Shown: in pieces, positions 1 through 12,348 of the stretch
How the letters are laid out: each line of letters starts with the position of its first letter
Position numbering within the stretch: position 1 is the first letter of the stretch
Assembly (NCBI GenBank): GCA_030549775.1
Contig: CM060174.1
Location: 100,580,132 to 100,644,131 of the forward strand
DNA: 64,000 bases
Direction of reading: 5' to 3'
Source of the DNA: Tamarix chinensis
Lineage: Eukaryota; Streptophyta; Magnoliopsida; Caryophyllales; Tamaricaceae
The notes under the pieces: generated by a model
Databases searched by the model: none
What the model was told of the DNA's origin: nothing
Seen by the model: the letters and a program-made list of their open reading frames with translations, nothing else
Made by a program: the position numbers and the translations under genes

Positions 1-878
1 GGATCCTCCACTCATTATCATTCATGCCAACTCAGCATAGCATTAGGCAAGGTCAGAAATCAAAGATAAATTACATACATTTTGTTGCTAGTTGCGATCC
101 ATAAAGTTGTTTCTTGTGGAGTCTGATGCCTAATAAATTTATGTATCCAATTATTTTCCAAAAAAAATGTCTTCATAAATGCCCATGAACTTGTCAGAAA
201 TGTCAAATTTCTACCAAAAACACGTATTATGTAGGTAAGGCAGGAGCATTGAAAATCCCGCGACTTTCCTAATACATTTCCTAAGTATTGTAGCTCATTA
301 ACATACATATAAATGAAGGCAAACTACATATATGCCCCCGAAAATTCCCCAAAATTGAGAGAGGGATGCGGGATCAAAAGAGTAAGATGGATCGAAATCA
401 TCAAACTTTCAGCCTTCCGTATATTATTACATAGAGGTTTTCTTTTAACTAGAAAGAAAATTTAGCCCCCTAGTAGAATCCACGAGAAACAAGTTCAGAT
501 GACCGAAGGCTCACTTACCCTACATTTTGGATACAAGTTAGCAAGATTAAACCCAAGATCAATAAGGTTCCGGAACCCCACCAAGATCGGAAGGCTTTCA
601 GATTTCAGCTCAGTTCAAAATCTCTAAATCAAAACAGAACTTTACCCAGCTTTAACTTCCTATTTAGCCGATTAACGAATCTCATCAATCAAACCAAATT
701 CATCGCCAACTCTACAAAAATCAGTAAAACGCGATAATTCGATCAAGCAAATTCAAATTCAACAGAATCAAATGCCAATCAATAAATAAAAATCAGCAAT
801 ACTGAAGTAATCAGCTCAAAAACAAGACGATAACTAACGTATTTCGAAAAATCAAAATCAAAACAATCGAAACAATAC
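1..878. other. Probable first intron of a - strand gene; no other gene seen
   Basis: Read on the - strand, this lies directly downstream of a clear splice donor at 878/877 that ends the coding exon at 879-988. I see no continuation of that protein here, so the second coding exon probably lies outside the window. The short open frames between 60 and 308 resemble nothing I know. Confidence 0.4.
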
Positions 879-988
879 CTAGAAGTAAAATTACTAGTAG
901 CGGAGAAAAATGACGCTGATGCCCATTCGTGCTTCGACCGAATCTGATACTCTCTTAGCTGTTCCGCTAAATTATGCCGTGTTATCAT
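879..988 (-). CDS. First coding exon of a small conserved plant protein (partial)
   Basis: The ATG is at 988-986 on the - strand. The exon encodes 36 full codons, beginning MITRHNLAEQLREYQIRSKH and running through EWASASFFSAT to a serine/threonine-rich end. It then reaches an AG|GTATTG donor that splits an arginine codon. The opening, with its LAEQLREYQIRSKHEWA-type motif, matches my memory of a family of roughly 100-residue plant membrane proteins of unknown function. In that family a hydrophobic segment follows in the next exon, which is not in the window. The membrane role is therefore family knowledge and not seen here. The frame beyond the donor runs into poor low-complexity sequence, which supports splicing at this point. 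Confidence 0.55.
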
Positions 989-1250
989 TGCTTACAGCGT
1001 CGTCGGTATTTATTTAATTTTTGGTATTTGAAATCCGTCCTCTTTTCAACCACCTGCTTAAGCTGCCCTTTTCTCTCTCCGTATCCCGAGTTTTCCGAGA
1101 GAGATTGATCGGGAAATGAGTTTAGACCGGAGATCGGAAGCCGTTGACAACGAAGACACTTGCATCGCCGGCGAAGAACTGAAATGAAGAGAATAATCGG
1201 GGGCCGAGGCGAGAGGAAGTGGAAGGTGGGGAATAGAATCAACTTTTCTT
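989..1250 (-). promoter_or_regulatory. Probable 5' leader of the 879-988 gene, with an upstream open frame
   Basis: On the - strand this stretch is pyrimidine-rich at its far end and less AT-rich than its surroundings, as expected of a plant 5' untranslated region. An 85-codon open frame starts at 1242 and stops at 985; its TGA overlaps the main ATG as ATGA. It may be an upstream ORF, or part of it may be removed by a leader intron. A TGGGCT (site II-like) motif at about 1327 and a GGCCC at about 1254 could belong to the promoter. No transcript data are available, so the boundaries are inferred. Confidence 0.35.
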
Positions 1251-2244
1251 CAGGCCCGTCAACGTCCGCTGTGGACGAATCGATCTTTTCTTGGACCTAC
1301 CATTACCAAAGGTCCAGTTAAAATTGGGCTGGACATATGTACAGTGTTCTTTACGCGGTGATGTTGCCAGCTTTGATTGTGCAGGGTGACATACACCGAA
1401 CTTTCGTGTACTTTTCGGACATGAACTCTAGCTATGCATCATTGAATACTTGCCGAAATCTGAATTCTTTTGATCTTATGGGTCTTGTTTGGCAAATAAG
1501 GTTTTGAAGAAATTTTAAACAAATAAAAAAGGAAGAGCCTTTATTATTATTATGAGAAGGTTATCACCCTCATCTCTCTTCGTATAACCTCTCTTTAACC
1601 CAACCCTTCTTTTTTTTTTTTTGGTTTCCTAGTTTAGTTATCTGTAGTTTAACTCTTAACATTAGGCAAAATTTCACTCCATCCCAACCATACCTCCATT
1701 CTTTTTCTATCATGTCAAGCTTATCGTACCTTACCCAAACAACCCTTCACGTCTTTATCATTTTCACACAACAACCTTAGATGTATATGTAACTCCCTTC
1801 TCCTCCCTTTTTCTTTCAATTTATATAGCTCATATATATGCTCTCTTCTCTTATTTTCTCTTAATTTTTCACTTAAAAACCATCCCAACTCACTTTCTTC
1901 TTCTTCAATTCGCATTGGTTCATCATTTTTTCCATTGCGTTGGACCTACACTTAGCAACTTTCCAGTCATGACTACCACTCTCTTGTGCCAACACCTCAC
2001 ATCACACACCCTTAGTTGCACCACCACCTCATGCCACACACCCTTATTTGCGCTACCACCTCACACCCACACTGTTAGCTGCATCACCACCTCACATTTT
2101 TGGTCCCTTGCTGCATTAAAACCTCATGTTGATGCCCTCTACCCATGTGAATAACTCATGCAAAACCCCCCAATAATGTCCAACACTCATGCAAACACCA
2201 CACAACCAAACATACCCTATTTCTCCTACATTTTTCAAGCTTAA
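1251..2244. other. Intergenic, no gene recognised
   Basis: This holds AT-rich and pyrimidine-rich sequence. A possible MITE at about 1482-1745 has weakly matching ends (GGTCTTGTTTGG and, inverted, GGGTTGTTTGGG), but I could not find a target duplication. Between 1915 and 2160 there are CA-rich degenerate repeats of the type CACCACCTCA. The open frames here have low-complexity translations. Confidence 0.4.
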
Positions 2245-2463
2245 GTGCTTGTTTGGTATGGGGGTGATAAAGGTGGAAAAACTACCCCCATATTTTATAT
2301 ATTTTATATATTTTATTTAAAATTAAATATAAATTTAGATCTTAATTTGATCTAAAATGGGTATTTCATTAAAAATATATTTATTACTATTAAATACTTA
2401 ATATAAAAGACGCAAAATAAAGAAAAAAAATTCCACCCCTATTACTCCTGTACAAACAAGCTA
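2245..2463. mobile_element. Tourist-like MITE (PIF/Harbinger type), copy M1
   Basis: The 219-bp element starts GTGCTTGTTTGGTATGGGGG and ends with the inverted counterpart TAGCTTGTTTGTACAGGAGT. Inside each end is GGTGGAA or its complement. It is flanked on both sides by TAA, the 3-bp target duplication typical of PIF/Harbinger MITEs. The interior is AT-rich and non-coding. It resembles copy M2 at 35167-35368 in ends and interior. Confidence 0.65.
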
Positions 2464-3039
2464 TAAGGGTTTATCTTTCTTCCTTTAATTTTCCCTTCTA
2501 TCCTGACCCTTATTATTATTCTTATTCTTTTAGCTAATTATTTTTGTTCTTGTCTAGGTGATCAAGGTTTGGAATGAGGTGATTAGGAGTAATATTGCTT
2601 AGAGATCGGAGGAGCCTTCAATAAGGATGCATGACTTTCGAATTGGACATTGTTATTATGTGTTATTGTGGTATTCATATTCATGATAGTATGTTTTTGT
2701 GCCAAAAAATATGTTTAGGTTTTATTTCGACTCATATGTGTTACTCGGTAGGTTCGTGATTCATGAGTTTTATGATTATTTTTTTTTTGTGGAGAAACCC
2801 ATGCTAGGATTTGTTATTAATTCTCAAGTTTGATGTTATATGCTGTTATTTTATTGAGATTCTCGTTACATATATTGAAGTGTAGTTAAGCAAGTTTGTT
2901 GATATTTAAGATGAGAAATTAATTTTTGGGTGAATTATGGCTAGTGGTGGTTTTGGCCTTTGATATTTTGGTGGCCTTATGGATTGTCTTAAATTATTAT
3001 AATAATGTCTTTTGATATCTATTTATATATGGGAGATTA
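2464..3039. other. AT-rich flank of hAT relic
   Basis: No gene is recognised. The left end of the hAT element that follows should lie in or near this stretch, but I could not identify its terminal repeat, so the 5' part of that element is probably deleted. Confidence 0.3.
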
Positions 3040-3042
3040 TAT

Positions 3043-4294
3043 GTGAATTTGGTGAAGTTTAGAAATTGTGGAAAAGGGTACGATAATGGCTCTAATATTA
3101 AAAGAAAACATCAAGGTTTGCAAAAGCGGTTATTAGATATAAATCCTCGATCATTTTATACTCCTTGTGGTTGTCATAGTCTTAATTTGTTGCTTTCTGA
3201 CATGGCTAGTTGTTGTTCTAAAGCTATTACATTTTTTGGTGTGTTGCAACGTATTTATTCAATATTTTCTTCTTCTACTAAAAGATGGAAAATTATGAAA
3301 GGACATGTACCTTCTCTAACCTTGAAACTACTATCACAAACGCGTTAGGAAAGTCACATTGAAAGTGTTAAAGCAGTTTCAAGTTTCACAAATAAGAGAT
3401 GCCCTATTTGAATTAGTAGAAACTAGTAATGATCCAAAGATAAAAAGTGAAGCTTATTGTTTGGCTACATATGAACTTGAAAGTTTTGAATTTTTACTCG
3501 GCATTGTAATTTGGTATGATTTATTATTTGTTGTTAATGCAATTAGTAAAATCTTACAAGCCAAAGATATGCAAATTGATGTTGCTATAAAGCATTTAAA
3601 AGGTCTTATTTCATTTTTTAAAAATTATAGAGAAAATGGGTTCACAACAACACTAATTTCAGCTAAAGAAATATCTTCTAAGATGAATATAGAACCTATA
3701 TTTTGCAAAAGAAGAATAATTCGTAGGAAGAAACAATTTGATGAAAATAATACCATTGATGTTGCACTTTCTCCTGAAGAATCATTCAAAATTAATCACT
3801 TTTATTATGTGATTGATCAAGCTATTTCTTCTTTTGAAAGTAGGTTTGAACAATTTAAACCATATAAAGAAGTTTTTGGTTTCTTATATGATCTAAATAA
3901 GTTAAAATCATTAGATGATGAGAGTTTGAAAACATGTTGTCTTAATCTAGAATTCTTTTTGAAACATGATACAATTTCAGATCTTGATGGTTTAGATTTA
4001 TTTTTTGAACTAAAAGTGTTTAAAGAAGTTTTTCAAAATGATGCAAAAGGCCCATTAGGTATTATTAATTTCATACAAAAATTGAATTCATTTCCAAATG
4101 CCTTTATTGCATATAGAGTGCTATTAACTATGCCTATTACAGTTGCATCAGCAGAAAGAAGTTTTTCAAAGTTAAAATTAATAAAATCTTTTCTATGATC
4201 AACCATGTCTCAAGAAAGATTAAATTGATTAACCATTATATCGATTGAAAAAGTTTTAGTATCAAAACTTGATTTTCAGCATTTAATCAATGAA
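3043..4294 (+). pseudogene. hAT transposase relic, TTF-type/ZMYM1-like
   Basis: The translation carries conserved blocks of the plant TTF-type/ZMYM1-like hAT transposases: GKGYDNGSNIKRKHQG, then TPCGCHSLNLLLSDMAS and VLQRIYSIFSSSTKRWK, and near the end PITVASAERSFSKLKLIKS, the C-terminal hAT dimerisation block. It is broken: a W-to-stop change at 3346-3348, a frameshift near 3380, and stops at 4196-4198 and about 4226. The last readable codons (LINE-like H-L-I-N-E) continue after the LINE at 5808 with F-A-stop. It cannot encode a functional transposase; mobilising activity is known for the family, not for this copy. Confidence 0.85.
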
Positions 4295-5797
4295 AGATTA
4301 AGCAGAGATTGGCAGGGTGGAAAGCGAAAGTTCTGCCAAGGGCAGGGAGGTTAGTTCTGATCAAAAGTGTCCTGAACAGTCTTCCGATGTACTACATGAG
4401 CATATTCAGAATTCCAAAAGGGGTAGTGAAGGAAATCATTAGAATCCAGAGGAACTTTTTTTGGAGCAGTAATGGAAACAGAAAGTGTTTGCCTTTAGTC
4501 AGATGGAGTACCATTCAACGTCCTAAAGATTTAGGTGGATTGGGTGTGGGGGATCTTGTCATGAGGAATATTGCTTTGTTATTCAAATGGTGGTGGAGGT
4601 TCTATACAGTTGAGGGCATGTCATGGAAGAGGATCATCTCATCGATATATCCGGGGGATCACTTTGGACAGCTAGAGATGCAGGGACGTAATCATGGGTG
4701 GAAATTGTGAAGGTTGGGCGAGCGGATCCTATTCTTAGCTTTGGTTTCAAGGTCGCAATTGGTAACGGAATAAGTGTTAGATTTTGGCATAATAATTGGA
4801 CAGGGCAGGGACTGTTAAGGAATCTATTTCCGAGGTTGTTCTTGATATCCGGCCAACAAGGAGGAAAGGTGGTTGAAATGGGGGAGTGGGACGGAGCTCA
4901 GTGGAGCTGGCACTTGCCATGGAGGAGGAGGTTGTTTACATGGGAACAGAATCAGGTGGATCTATTGGAGTGTACGATCAAACAAGTTGGTCTGAGCCGC
5001 GACAAAGATGATATGATTAGGTGGGATTTTGATGAAACAGGGGGATATTCGGTGAGGTTTTTCTGTTCTGCCACGTATCAGAGAACTTATGGGGATAGCT
5101 GGAGCAATAGGTCCATCATGCGCTGATACTTATGTTTAAGCATTATGTTCATCTGTAGCTGGAGCAATAGGTCTCCCAGCTTGATTTGGAGAGGTATAAC
5201 ACCACCAAGGATTGAATTGATCTCGTGGTTTGCCGTCCAGAATAGACTCAACACAAGAGACAGGTTGGTCAGGCTTCAAATTATGGACAGTAGGGAGTCG
5301 GGGTGCCCTTTCTGTAACTCGGAACAGGAATCGATCGATCATGTTTTTCTACATTGCAACGTGGCGGGGAAAGTATGGTATGAGATCTGTGAGTGGATTG
5401 GATGCACATGGGTGATGCCAAGGTCGGTCTGGGATAACGCTAATGCTTGGCTGGGGGAAAGAAGAAGAGGTTTGAAGGGGGGAAATATGGAGAGCAGCCT
5501 TTTATGCAATTGTGGGAACTATATGGGAGTTCAGGAACAAGATAGTTTTTTATAATCAAAACATCTGTGTTAGGTGGATGCTTATGGTCATCAAATCTAG
5601 AATCGGGTTCTGGATCAAGGTTTAAAAGAAGAATTTTCCATACAAAATTGAGGAAGTGGTCCTCAATATCCAAGCCTTCTTGTGATTGGCTCATTAGGGC
5701 GTGACCATGTTGGTCCTTTGTCACTGTTTTGTTTTTGTTTTCTTATTTGGTTGTTTGTTTCCGTGTAGGTGATTCCCTTAACCGAACTATCAAAAAA
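4295..5797 (+). mobile_element. 5'-truncated L1-type LINE with target duplication and A-tail
   Basis: The 1,503-bp insert is bounded by a 10-bp direct repeat, AATCAATGAA, at 4285-4294 and 5798-5807. It ends in a short A-rich tail at about 5792-5797. It begins inside the reverse transcriptase gene, so it is 5'-truncated, as is usual for incomplete target-primed reverse transcription. It landed in the 3' coding end of the hAT transposase and is therefore younger than it. Confidence 0.85.
4300..5555 (+). pseudogene. LINE ORF2 C-terminal fragment: RT thumb region and zinc-binding domain
   Basis: The reading begins RLAGWKAKVLPRAGRLVLIK, the conserved block after the RT catalytic core of plant LINEs. 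It continues through KDLGGLGVGDLVMRN and GNGISVRFWHNNWTG to the zf-RVT domain CPFCNSEQESIDHVFLHC (about 5305-5360). The catalytic RT motifs and the endonuclease are absent because of truncation. A stop at about 4708 and a frame change at 5126-5145 break it. At the second break a 17-bp sequence (AGCTGGAGCAATAGGTC) occurs at 5097-5113 and again at 5157-5173, which suggests a local duplication. Confidence 0.85.
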
Positions 5798-6047
5798 AAT
5801 CAATGAATTTGCATAAAAAAAATTAAGAAAAATTAATTTAAATAATTTTCTTCTATATAAATATATTTTTTATTATATTAAAAAGGTCCCGTTTGATATA
5901 TTCGTCTAGGGTCTCAAAATACCTAAGGCCCGGCCTGTTTATATGAGAATGAATGGTAAGACGGATTCATATTTAATATACCAGTAACATTTTATTATCT
6001 TATATTAGCTTTCACAAAATTAATATTTTTCCGTAATAAGTTTTAAG

Positions 6048-6430
6048 ATGCTATATGATCATAAAGATAGGTTTACGAAGGAACAAGGTCGGTTGAAGCC
6101 ACTCAAGGCCAAGCCATGTGGGCCGATGCCCGTCGAGCAGGTGAGATGGGATTGGGAAACGTTGTTTTGGAGCAGAGCAGACTATCGTCCTCTAATCCAG
6201 AAGCTACAAGGGGAGCTACAAATCCATACAAGTCTTGGCCACCTTATCGAACAAATCAAGCGTATGGCAAAGGGATGTTAATGGCTGCGTATGGCGATAC
6301 ACCCGAAGGGAAGGGAGCCTATTCGCTCATGCTGTGACAAAACTCTATTTAGACACTCCTTTTATGAATTGGTCGTACGAGCTCCCTAGCTCTATCTTGC
6401 ATGTAGCCAATGATGATTTGCTCCGTTAAT
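6048..6430 (+). pseudogene. RNase H-like (RVT_3) fragment, frameshifted
   Basis: Pieced across frames, the translation reads LGNVVLEQSRL, then RPLIQKLQGELQIHTSLGHL and IEQIKRMAKG. After a frame change near 6275 it reads VWRYTRREGSLFAHAVTKLY. This matches the latter half of the plant LINE-associated RNase H domain, in which TRREGN.AHALAKL is the hallmark. At least two frameshifts are present (about 6185 and 6275). It could be a separate LINE tail or a fragment of a domesticated RNase H-like gene. No poly-A tail or target duplication is clear. Confidence 0.5.
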
Positions 6431-7340
6431 ATATGCTACAGCCACGTCGGATGGTTTTTTTTTTTCCCCCCTAAAAAAACTTATCAAAATGCAACCATGT
6501 TTGACTTCCCAGTCATCAACAATTTATCAAATATTATCATAAATTCTATTTTATCTCACTTCTATCCTATTTCAGTAGAACGAATTGCGGTTTCATTATG
6601 TGGGCTACGTCGAAGATATTATTTTTATCAAATCTTGGCTTTTAAGTCTAGGATATTATTTTATCATTACATTGGCAGTTACGTGGGCGAACGGCTCAAC
6701 GAAAAACACACACATACATATCACATATGCATGTAACCTTGTACCTTAATTAATGATAATCTAATGTCAACAGGACGCACGTCGACTTTATCCAACAACA
6801 GCTCCCTTGAACTTAAAAGCGTCCCCACGAGACACGTCCCTGCCCGATGGCGAAGACGACAAATGTAGCGTCGCATCACATGGCCAAAGGTGTTTACTTG
6901 ATTGGATTTCCAAGTGGCCGACACCGTGAAGAATTCTTTAGAGACATCATTCACGGCGCTATGCATGCCAGACGATGATCAAAGGCTCTGGACAGGGACA
7001 ACGTGGGTTCGTAAATTCCATTGCATACTTGCTCCTAATTATAAACATCTAAAGCAAGCTCCATCATTAAGGACACAACAGACAATTGCGTGGCAAATAA
7101 TACGGTGTCTGTCACAGTGTAACTTGCGGCAATCTTATAAATAAATAGAATTTTCTTTAACACGTAGTACTCCTACCGCCGGTTTTTATATATACTATTG
7201 TCATGTTATCCCTTTTTTTTAAAAGAAAAAAAAACTACTGTATTATTAATTTGGACTAACAAAAAAAAAAGTTACATCATATTGTTTCTTGAATATTTCT
7301 CTATAAATAAATTCATATCAATTTACTGCCAACAAAAAAA
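6431..7340. other. Intergenic, no gene recognised
   Basis: This holds AT-rich sequence with poly-T and poly-A runs. An 80-codon open frame at 6902-7144 has an ordinary amino-acid mix but matches nothing I know, has no strong start context and has no neighbours suggesting a gene. Confidence 0.4.
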
Positions 7341-8160
7341 AAACTATACTAAAATATAAGTATAATAATGATGAAATATATGTATAATAAACAACATCGA
7401 TGCTAAAATAGTAGAACAGCAATGTAAATGTGATGAAACATCATTATAAAAATAATGAAATACAAGGTGGTGAAGCGAGTACAATAGCAATTAATTATCG
7501 ACGCAAATATTAATAAATAACAATGGCAAAGGATGATAAAAACAACAATAAAATATCCATGCAATAATGGTAAACTAAGAGTTGTAGTAGTAATGAAATA
7601 TGAGTAATCATAATTGTAAAACATTTGGTAGTAGGGTAAAATATAACAACTATAGTAAAATATGAATAACAAATATAGAAAAATACGAAAGAAATAGGGT
7701 GATATATGAAGATAATCACTGCAAAACATGCATGCAGCTACGGGGGAATATCAAAAATTAGTTTTCAGAAAACATCACAACTAAAATTAGTCAAATATAA
7801 CAATTAAGGTAAAACAAGAAGATAATTTTGGTCAAATATGAAGGCAACTATATATTAAAATATAAGGATAATCATGGTAAGATATTGCAACTAACTTTGG
7901 TGAAATATAACTATATAATTATTGGCAAATTAGCAAATGGGAAGCATGCATAGTAATGATGGTGAAACAACTATAGTGATAATGGTAAAAACATCTACAT
8001 TAATAGTAATAGTGATGAAACTTTAATAGTAATAATGATCAAACATCAATGCTAAAAATGAAAAATTATCAGTTTAATGGTATAATCAATTATATAATAA
8101 AATACCATAAAAATAATGGAAAATATAACTACAAATATTGTGAAACATATAATAATTTTT
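7341..8160. repeat. Degenerate A-rich minisatellite-like tract
   Basis: Units of roughly 30 bp built around AAATATGA..ATAATCATGGTAAAA recur many times with heavy divergence. Examples lie near 7600, 7650, 7690, 7830 and 7860. The unit length is estimated by eye. No coding sequence is seen. Confidence 0.45.
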
Positions 8161-10448
8161 TTAAATTAGAAGTACATCAATAAGAGTCTCTAGTTGTACA
8201 GAAAGTTCAAAGAAATATAAAGATACATATTTTTAATTGTCCTAATTCGAGATAAATTAACTAAAACAAAAAGTGAAAATATAATATGCACCTTGTAGTT
8301 GCTGACACCATTAACCTAGTGCAAATGTGCCGCCTACACCACCCCAAATGGTGTTATCTTGCAAGTAGACTAGATCTATCTAAAATTTGACAAATTTTAT
8401 TTGATTAATATAGATATAATTTTTTAAATAGATATATGAGCACAAAAATGGATAAAAAAGAAAACTATATGTTAGGTTTGTATATGGATATAGGTACGGA
8501 GTGTTCAAATCATTATTTATCTACATACCTATGTCCATATCTATCTATAAAATTACTCAATTTTCTACCTTCTTAAAAAAATACATAAAATATTTTTTAA
8601 GGGTAGTGTTAAAAATTCTCTTATTATTTGTTTAGGTGTTGAGGTTTAAACACTAGGGGAGGAATATATATTATATCCAGTAGAGGATTATTAGTTGGAT
8701 ATCTAACAAATCCTTGAATGGATAATCTACTATATATCCATTTAGGCTCATATAGAGATATCGGTTTGGATGTCCTCATCAAGTTTGAATAATAGATAAT
8801 AGATCGGAAATCTTTTATTCGAACCCAATTCGTTGTCACCCAAGGGTTAAATGGAGAATTGCAACAATTACATATTATGTGTATGTTTGAATGATTATAA
8901 AAAAAAAATTCTTACAAAGTACACCAATGAGAGAGGAGGATAAATAAATAAATAAGAAGAGGAGAATCACCGACTTACTTGGTTGAAATTTACTAAGGGA
9001 CAACCTCGATAGTCTAGACGTGGTAACCACCAAACTAATTGAAGATTCCTATGTTTGAATGATTATTCAAGCTAACTTATAACATATTTGCCAAAAAAAA
9101 ATTCCGACTAATTTTGATATCCATTTGAGCAGCACATTTGTTGAGACTAAAAGTCCCGTAGTAGTGTTCGGATGGGGGGAAAAAAAGTTAACCAAAAAAT
9201 TCTTGATTAGTTTGGTACAGTAGTTTCTAACTTAATCTCCTTGTCTATCATTCTTCAACATAAAAGGTTTATTCGGTAAGTTAATATTTTTTTATATTAA
9301 TTGTCAATTATTATTTCAAACTATTTTATTTTTTTATATTATTTCTATAACTTTATAATCTATATTATCTACCACATATTATTAATTTAGGAATATGTCC
9401 CATTATCTTTTATTAAAAATTTAAAACATTATATACTTTTACCCTTATACATTTATTGATTAAATCAACCCACCTTTCTACTCCTCTTATTAAAATAAAG
9501 AATATCAAAAATTATCAATATATATCAATTCATTTCATATCAGATAAGTTATTGAACATTATTATTGCTTCAGCAACTTTCATACATAAGTTACAATGTG
9601 TATTTATCAAACATCATTAATACATCATATTATACTATAATAAAAAATAATTTTACCATATGAACAATAATTTTTCATTTTTCACTTAGGTTCTGTTTGA
9701 TTTGAAGAAAGTTAAGTGGAAAAGAAAATTTAGAAAAGAAAATTGAAGGAAATAAAATGAAAGAAAATAATTTTCTTTCCTTTATTTGGTTGTTGGAGAA
9801 AATTTAGTGGAAAATTGAATTCTTGGAAAATGTTTTTAGTGTTTGGATATAAAAAAAAATATTATAAGAAAATTTGAATATTATTATTTAATTTTTATAT
9901 ATTTATTAAAATTAAAATATTATATTAATATATAAAATTTTCATAAATTTTATAATAAAATTATAAAATTTGTATAAACTCAATACTAATACCAAATTTT
10001 TTCAAAAAAATTTTAAAATATTACATGCAGAATGTGGAGGTCAAATCTTCGCCTTAAAAATAAAATAAAATAAAATCCTCTGTTCAACGAGAAGCTTCTA
10101 AGACGTCATACGGCGATAGATGGGAAAATAATGTAAGGATGAATATTTGATTAGAAGAAAAATTTGAGGCACGGTACGGTGATAGACGAGAAAGTAGAAA
10201 GACATTCGACGCAAACATGATGTGGAGGCTAGATTAATCTTTGTCCAAAGATTGTATATCCTTAATTCATGGAAAAAAAACTTTGACGGGTCAATTAATT
10301 GCACAGAGTAGCGAAGGTCGGAGGCAACACTGGGGATGGAGGAATACAACAAGCAATTATGTTACAATAGCGTTGCACGGGGACGAGGATAGGAAGAAAT
10401 GCGAAAACGTCATTTTTCTAAATTTAGGAAATGGAGACGATAAGAAAC

Positions 10449-10493
<45 letters not shown>

Positions 10494-11234
10494 AATTAGA
10501 TCTACTAAAATTAAAGAAAAAAGTAAAAAATTCCTAAAACTATTATCTATATTAGTTAATTTTAATCATTAATAATTTTATTCTAATAAAAATTCATTAA
10601 ATAATATTTTTTAATAAAAAAATAATTAAATAATTTTAATATAATTTCCAATATCAAAAAAATTTTGGAAGAGGAAATATCTTCTATATGTTTCCTGGCT
10701 ACCATCCCCATACATCATTACAGTCTCCACCCTCAAATATGTTGGAAGGATGACTTGATCCATATAAAAATTAGTAAAGATACACATACGTACGGAGGAC
10801 CAAAATTTTTTTTCTTTCCTTTCTTTTGTTTTCCTCCTGTTCAGCGTAAAAAAGTTATATAAGGTAAGTTTCTATAATATTTTTCTTCTTGTTTTCTTTC
10901 CTTTAGATTTTTTTAACGATCAAACATGGAAAAATAAATTTCCATCTAACTTTTTTTGCTTTCCTCTTGGTTTTCCATAAACCAAGCGTAGCCTTAACTT
11001 TTTAACTTTGTGATTCCAAACATACCCAACATCACTAATTATGATCCCCAACACTCGTATCTTTAAGTACTTAAAAAATTATGCATACTCTTCTTAAAAT
11101 ATAACCCAAAAAAAAGTAAAAGTAAAATATGCCATTCTAAAGCACGTATCGGCTTATGTATTAGTCATACAGTTACAAATTAATATTATTATAGACATAA
11201 AATAAAAATATTTATCAATAATCCCAATGGATAT
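8161..11234. other. AT-rich intergenic sequence with possible MITE remnants
   Basis: No gene is recognised. The sequence around 9540-9660 (CAGATAAGTTATTG.., TTTATCAAACATC) resembles 34985-35075, so both may be pieces of one dispersed MITE. A candidate larger element runs from about 9686 (GGTTCTGTTTGATTTGAAG) to about 10994 (inverted GGCTACGCTTGGTTTATGG), without a target duplication that I could confirm. Confidence 0.35.
10452..10488. repeat. (AT)n microsatellite
   Basis: A near-perfect AT dinucleotide run of about 37 bp. Confidence 0.95.
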
Positions 11235-11653
11235 TATAATGCCCCGTAATTTTTTAATTCAATTTTCTCAAGCTAATGATTTTATTAGAGTAATTTGATA
11301 AAAATATTTAATTATTTTAATTCCAAATTATTTATAATTTTATCAATGGTTTCAAATTTATATTAGAATTTATTTAATCGTTATCATTAGTTCATTATAG
11401 ATAACTTTATTCGAAACCATGATTTTATTATATTCATATTATTTTAATTTTGAATTCCATTTAAAAATATATAGTTACGTTATTTTGTATGTTTTGATTT
11501 TTAATATTTTAAATTTATTTTTTATTATAACTTTATCGTGTAATTATGACTTTGTTTTGGGGTTATATTTCATTAAAGAAATAAGCTATTTAAATTATAA
11601 AATTCCTATTAAAATAATAAAATTATTTTAAAAATTTTATACGTAGCAAATAC
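11235..11653 (+). repeat. 5' LTR, first part
   Basis: This is the left portion of the 5' LTR of the 11235-19687 element, homologous to about 18946-19310 in the 3' LTR. It is cut off at the AATAC target site of solo LTR A. Confidence 0.75.
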
Positions 11654-12348
11654 TATAACACCCCCAAAATTTACTACTGAAAAACTTCATTTTATTTAAA
11701 ACAAATAGCGGAAGAAAAATATAAAACAGTAAATTTTGGGGATATTACCGCCACACTTAGTACCAGACAAGTTCACTCATACCGTTCCAGTACCAAGTGC
11801 TAAGGCTCAAAGAATGAGATACACTTTGCTAGATTTCCAAAACATGTTTAAATCAAAGTAGCGCAATACACTTTACAAAATTAGAATCCACCAGTGGTTG
11901 TTACAAGAACAAGAAATACATTTAAACTAGAAAGTAAAAGCAAAGGGAGAACCCTAAAAGTCCAGATAATCCTTACTCTCTTTCCCGTTACCCACTTGAG
12001 TAGCACCTGAAATTGGACCTGCAAGGGACACTGCCCATTGAATAGGCAGGGGCCCCACGAATGGAACCCTTCAGTACTACGGTACTGAGTAACCCTTTAA
12101 AGTCACACTTAAAGGTAAGCCCGCAATGTAACACATGATACAAAGCTATATATATATATAACAAGATGTGTACATATAACATTCACATAATCAACAATCA
12201 CATCAGATATCAATAGGTCGTTATGAACAATCGATACTTTCGGCCCTTAAGCCATGTCATAGTGCAAAATCAATACATTCCAGCCTTAAGCCATTAGTCC
12301 ATCATTATTCAATCAATCTCATATTTTATATCCATGTGAGTACGAGAA

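Larger units (their letters stand above)
3040..5937 (+). mobile_element. hAT transposon relic interrupted by a LINE
   Basis: The element comprises a decayed hAT transposase gene and, after the LINE insertion, the rest of its 3' region. The right end is probably the GGCCCGGCCTG at about 5927-5937, which follows the short GC-containing tail seen in related plant hAT elements. Removing the LINE and one target-duplication copy brings the transposase C-terminal codons back into register. The left terminal repeat and the N-terminal half (zinc finger, DUF4371 region) are missing. Confidence 0.7.

Noticed and set aside
985..1242. 85-codon - strand frame as an independent protein gene
   Set aside because: Arginine-rich and unassigned, directly upstream of a better-supported coding exon; it is more likely leader sequence.
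1482..1745. Possible MITE with GGTCTTGTTTGG / GGGTTGTTTGGG ends
   Set aside because: The inverted repeats are offset and imperfect, and no target duplication could be found.
9686..10994. Possible 1.3-kb element with TGTTTGATTTGAAG-type ends
   Set aside because: Terminal similarity is weak over about 20 bases and there is no target duplication; the interior shows nothing diagnostic.
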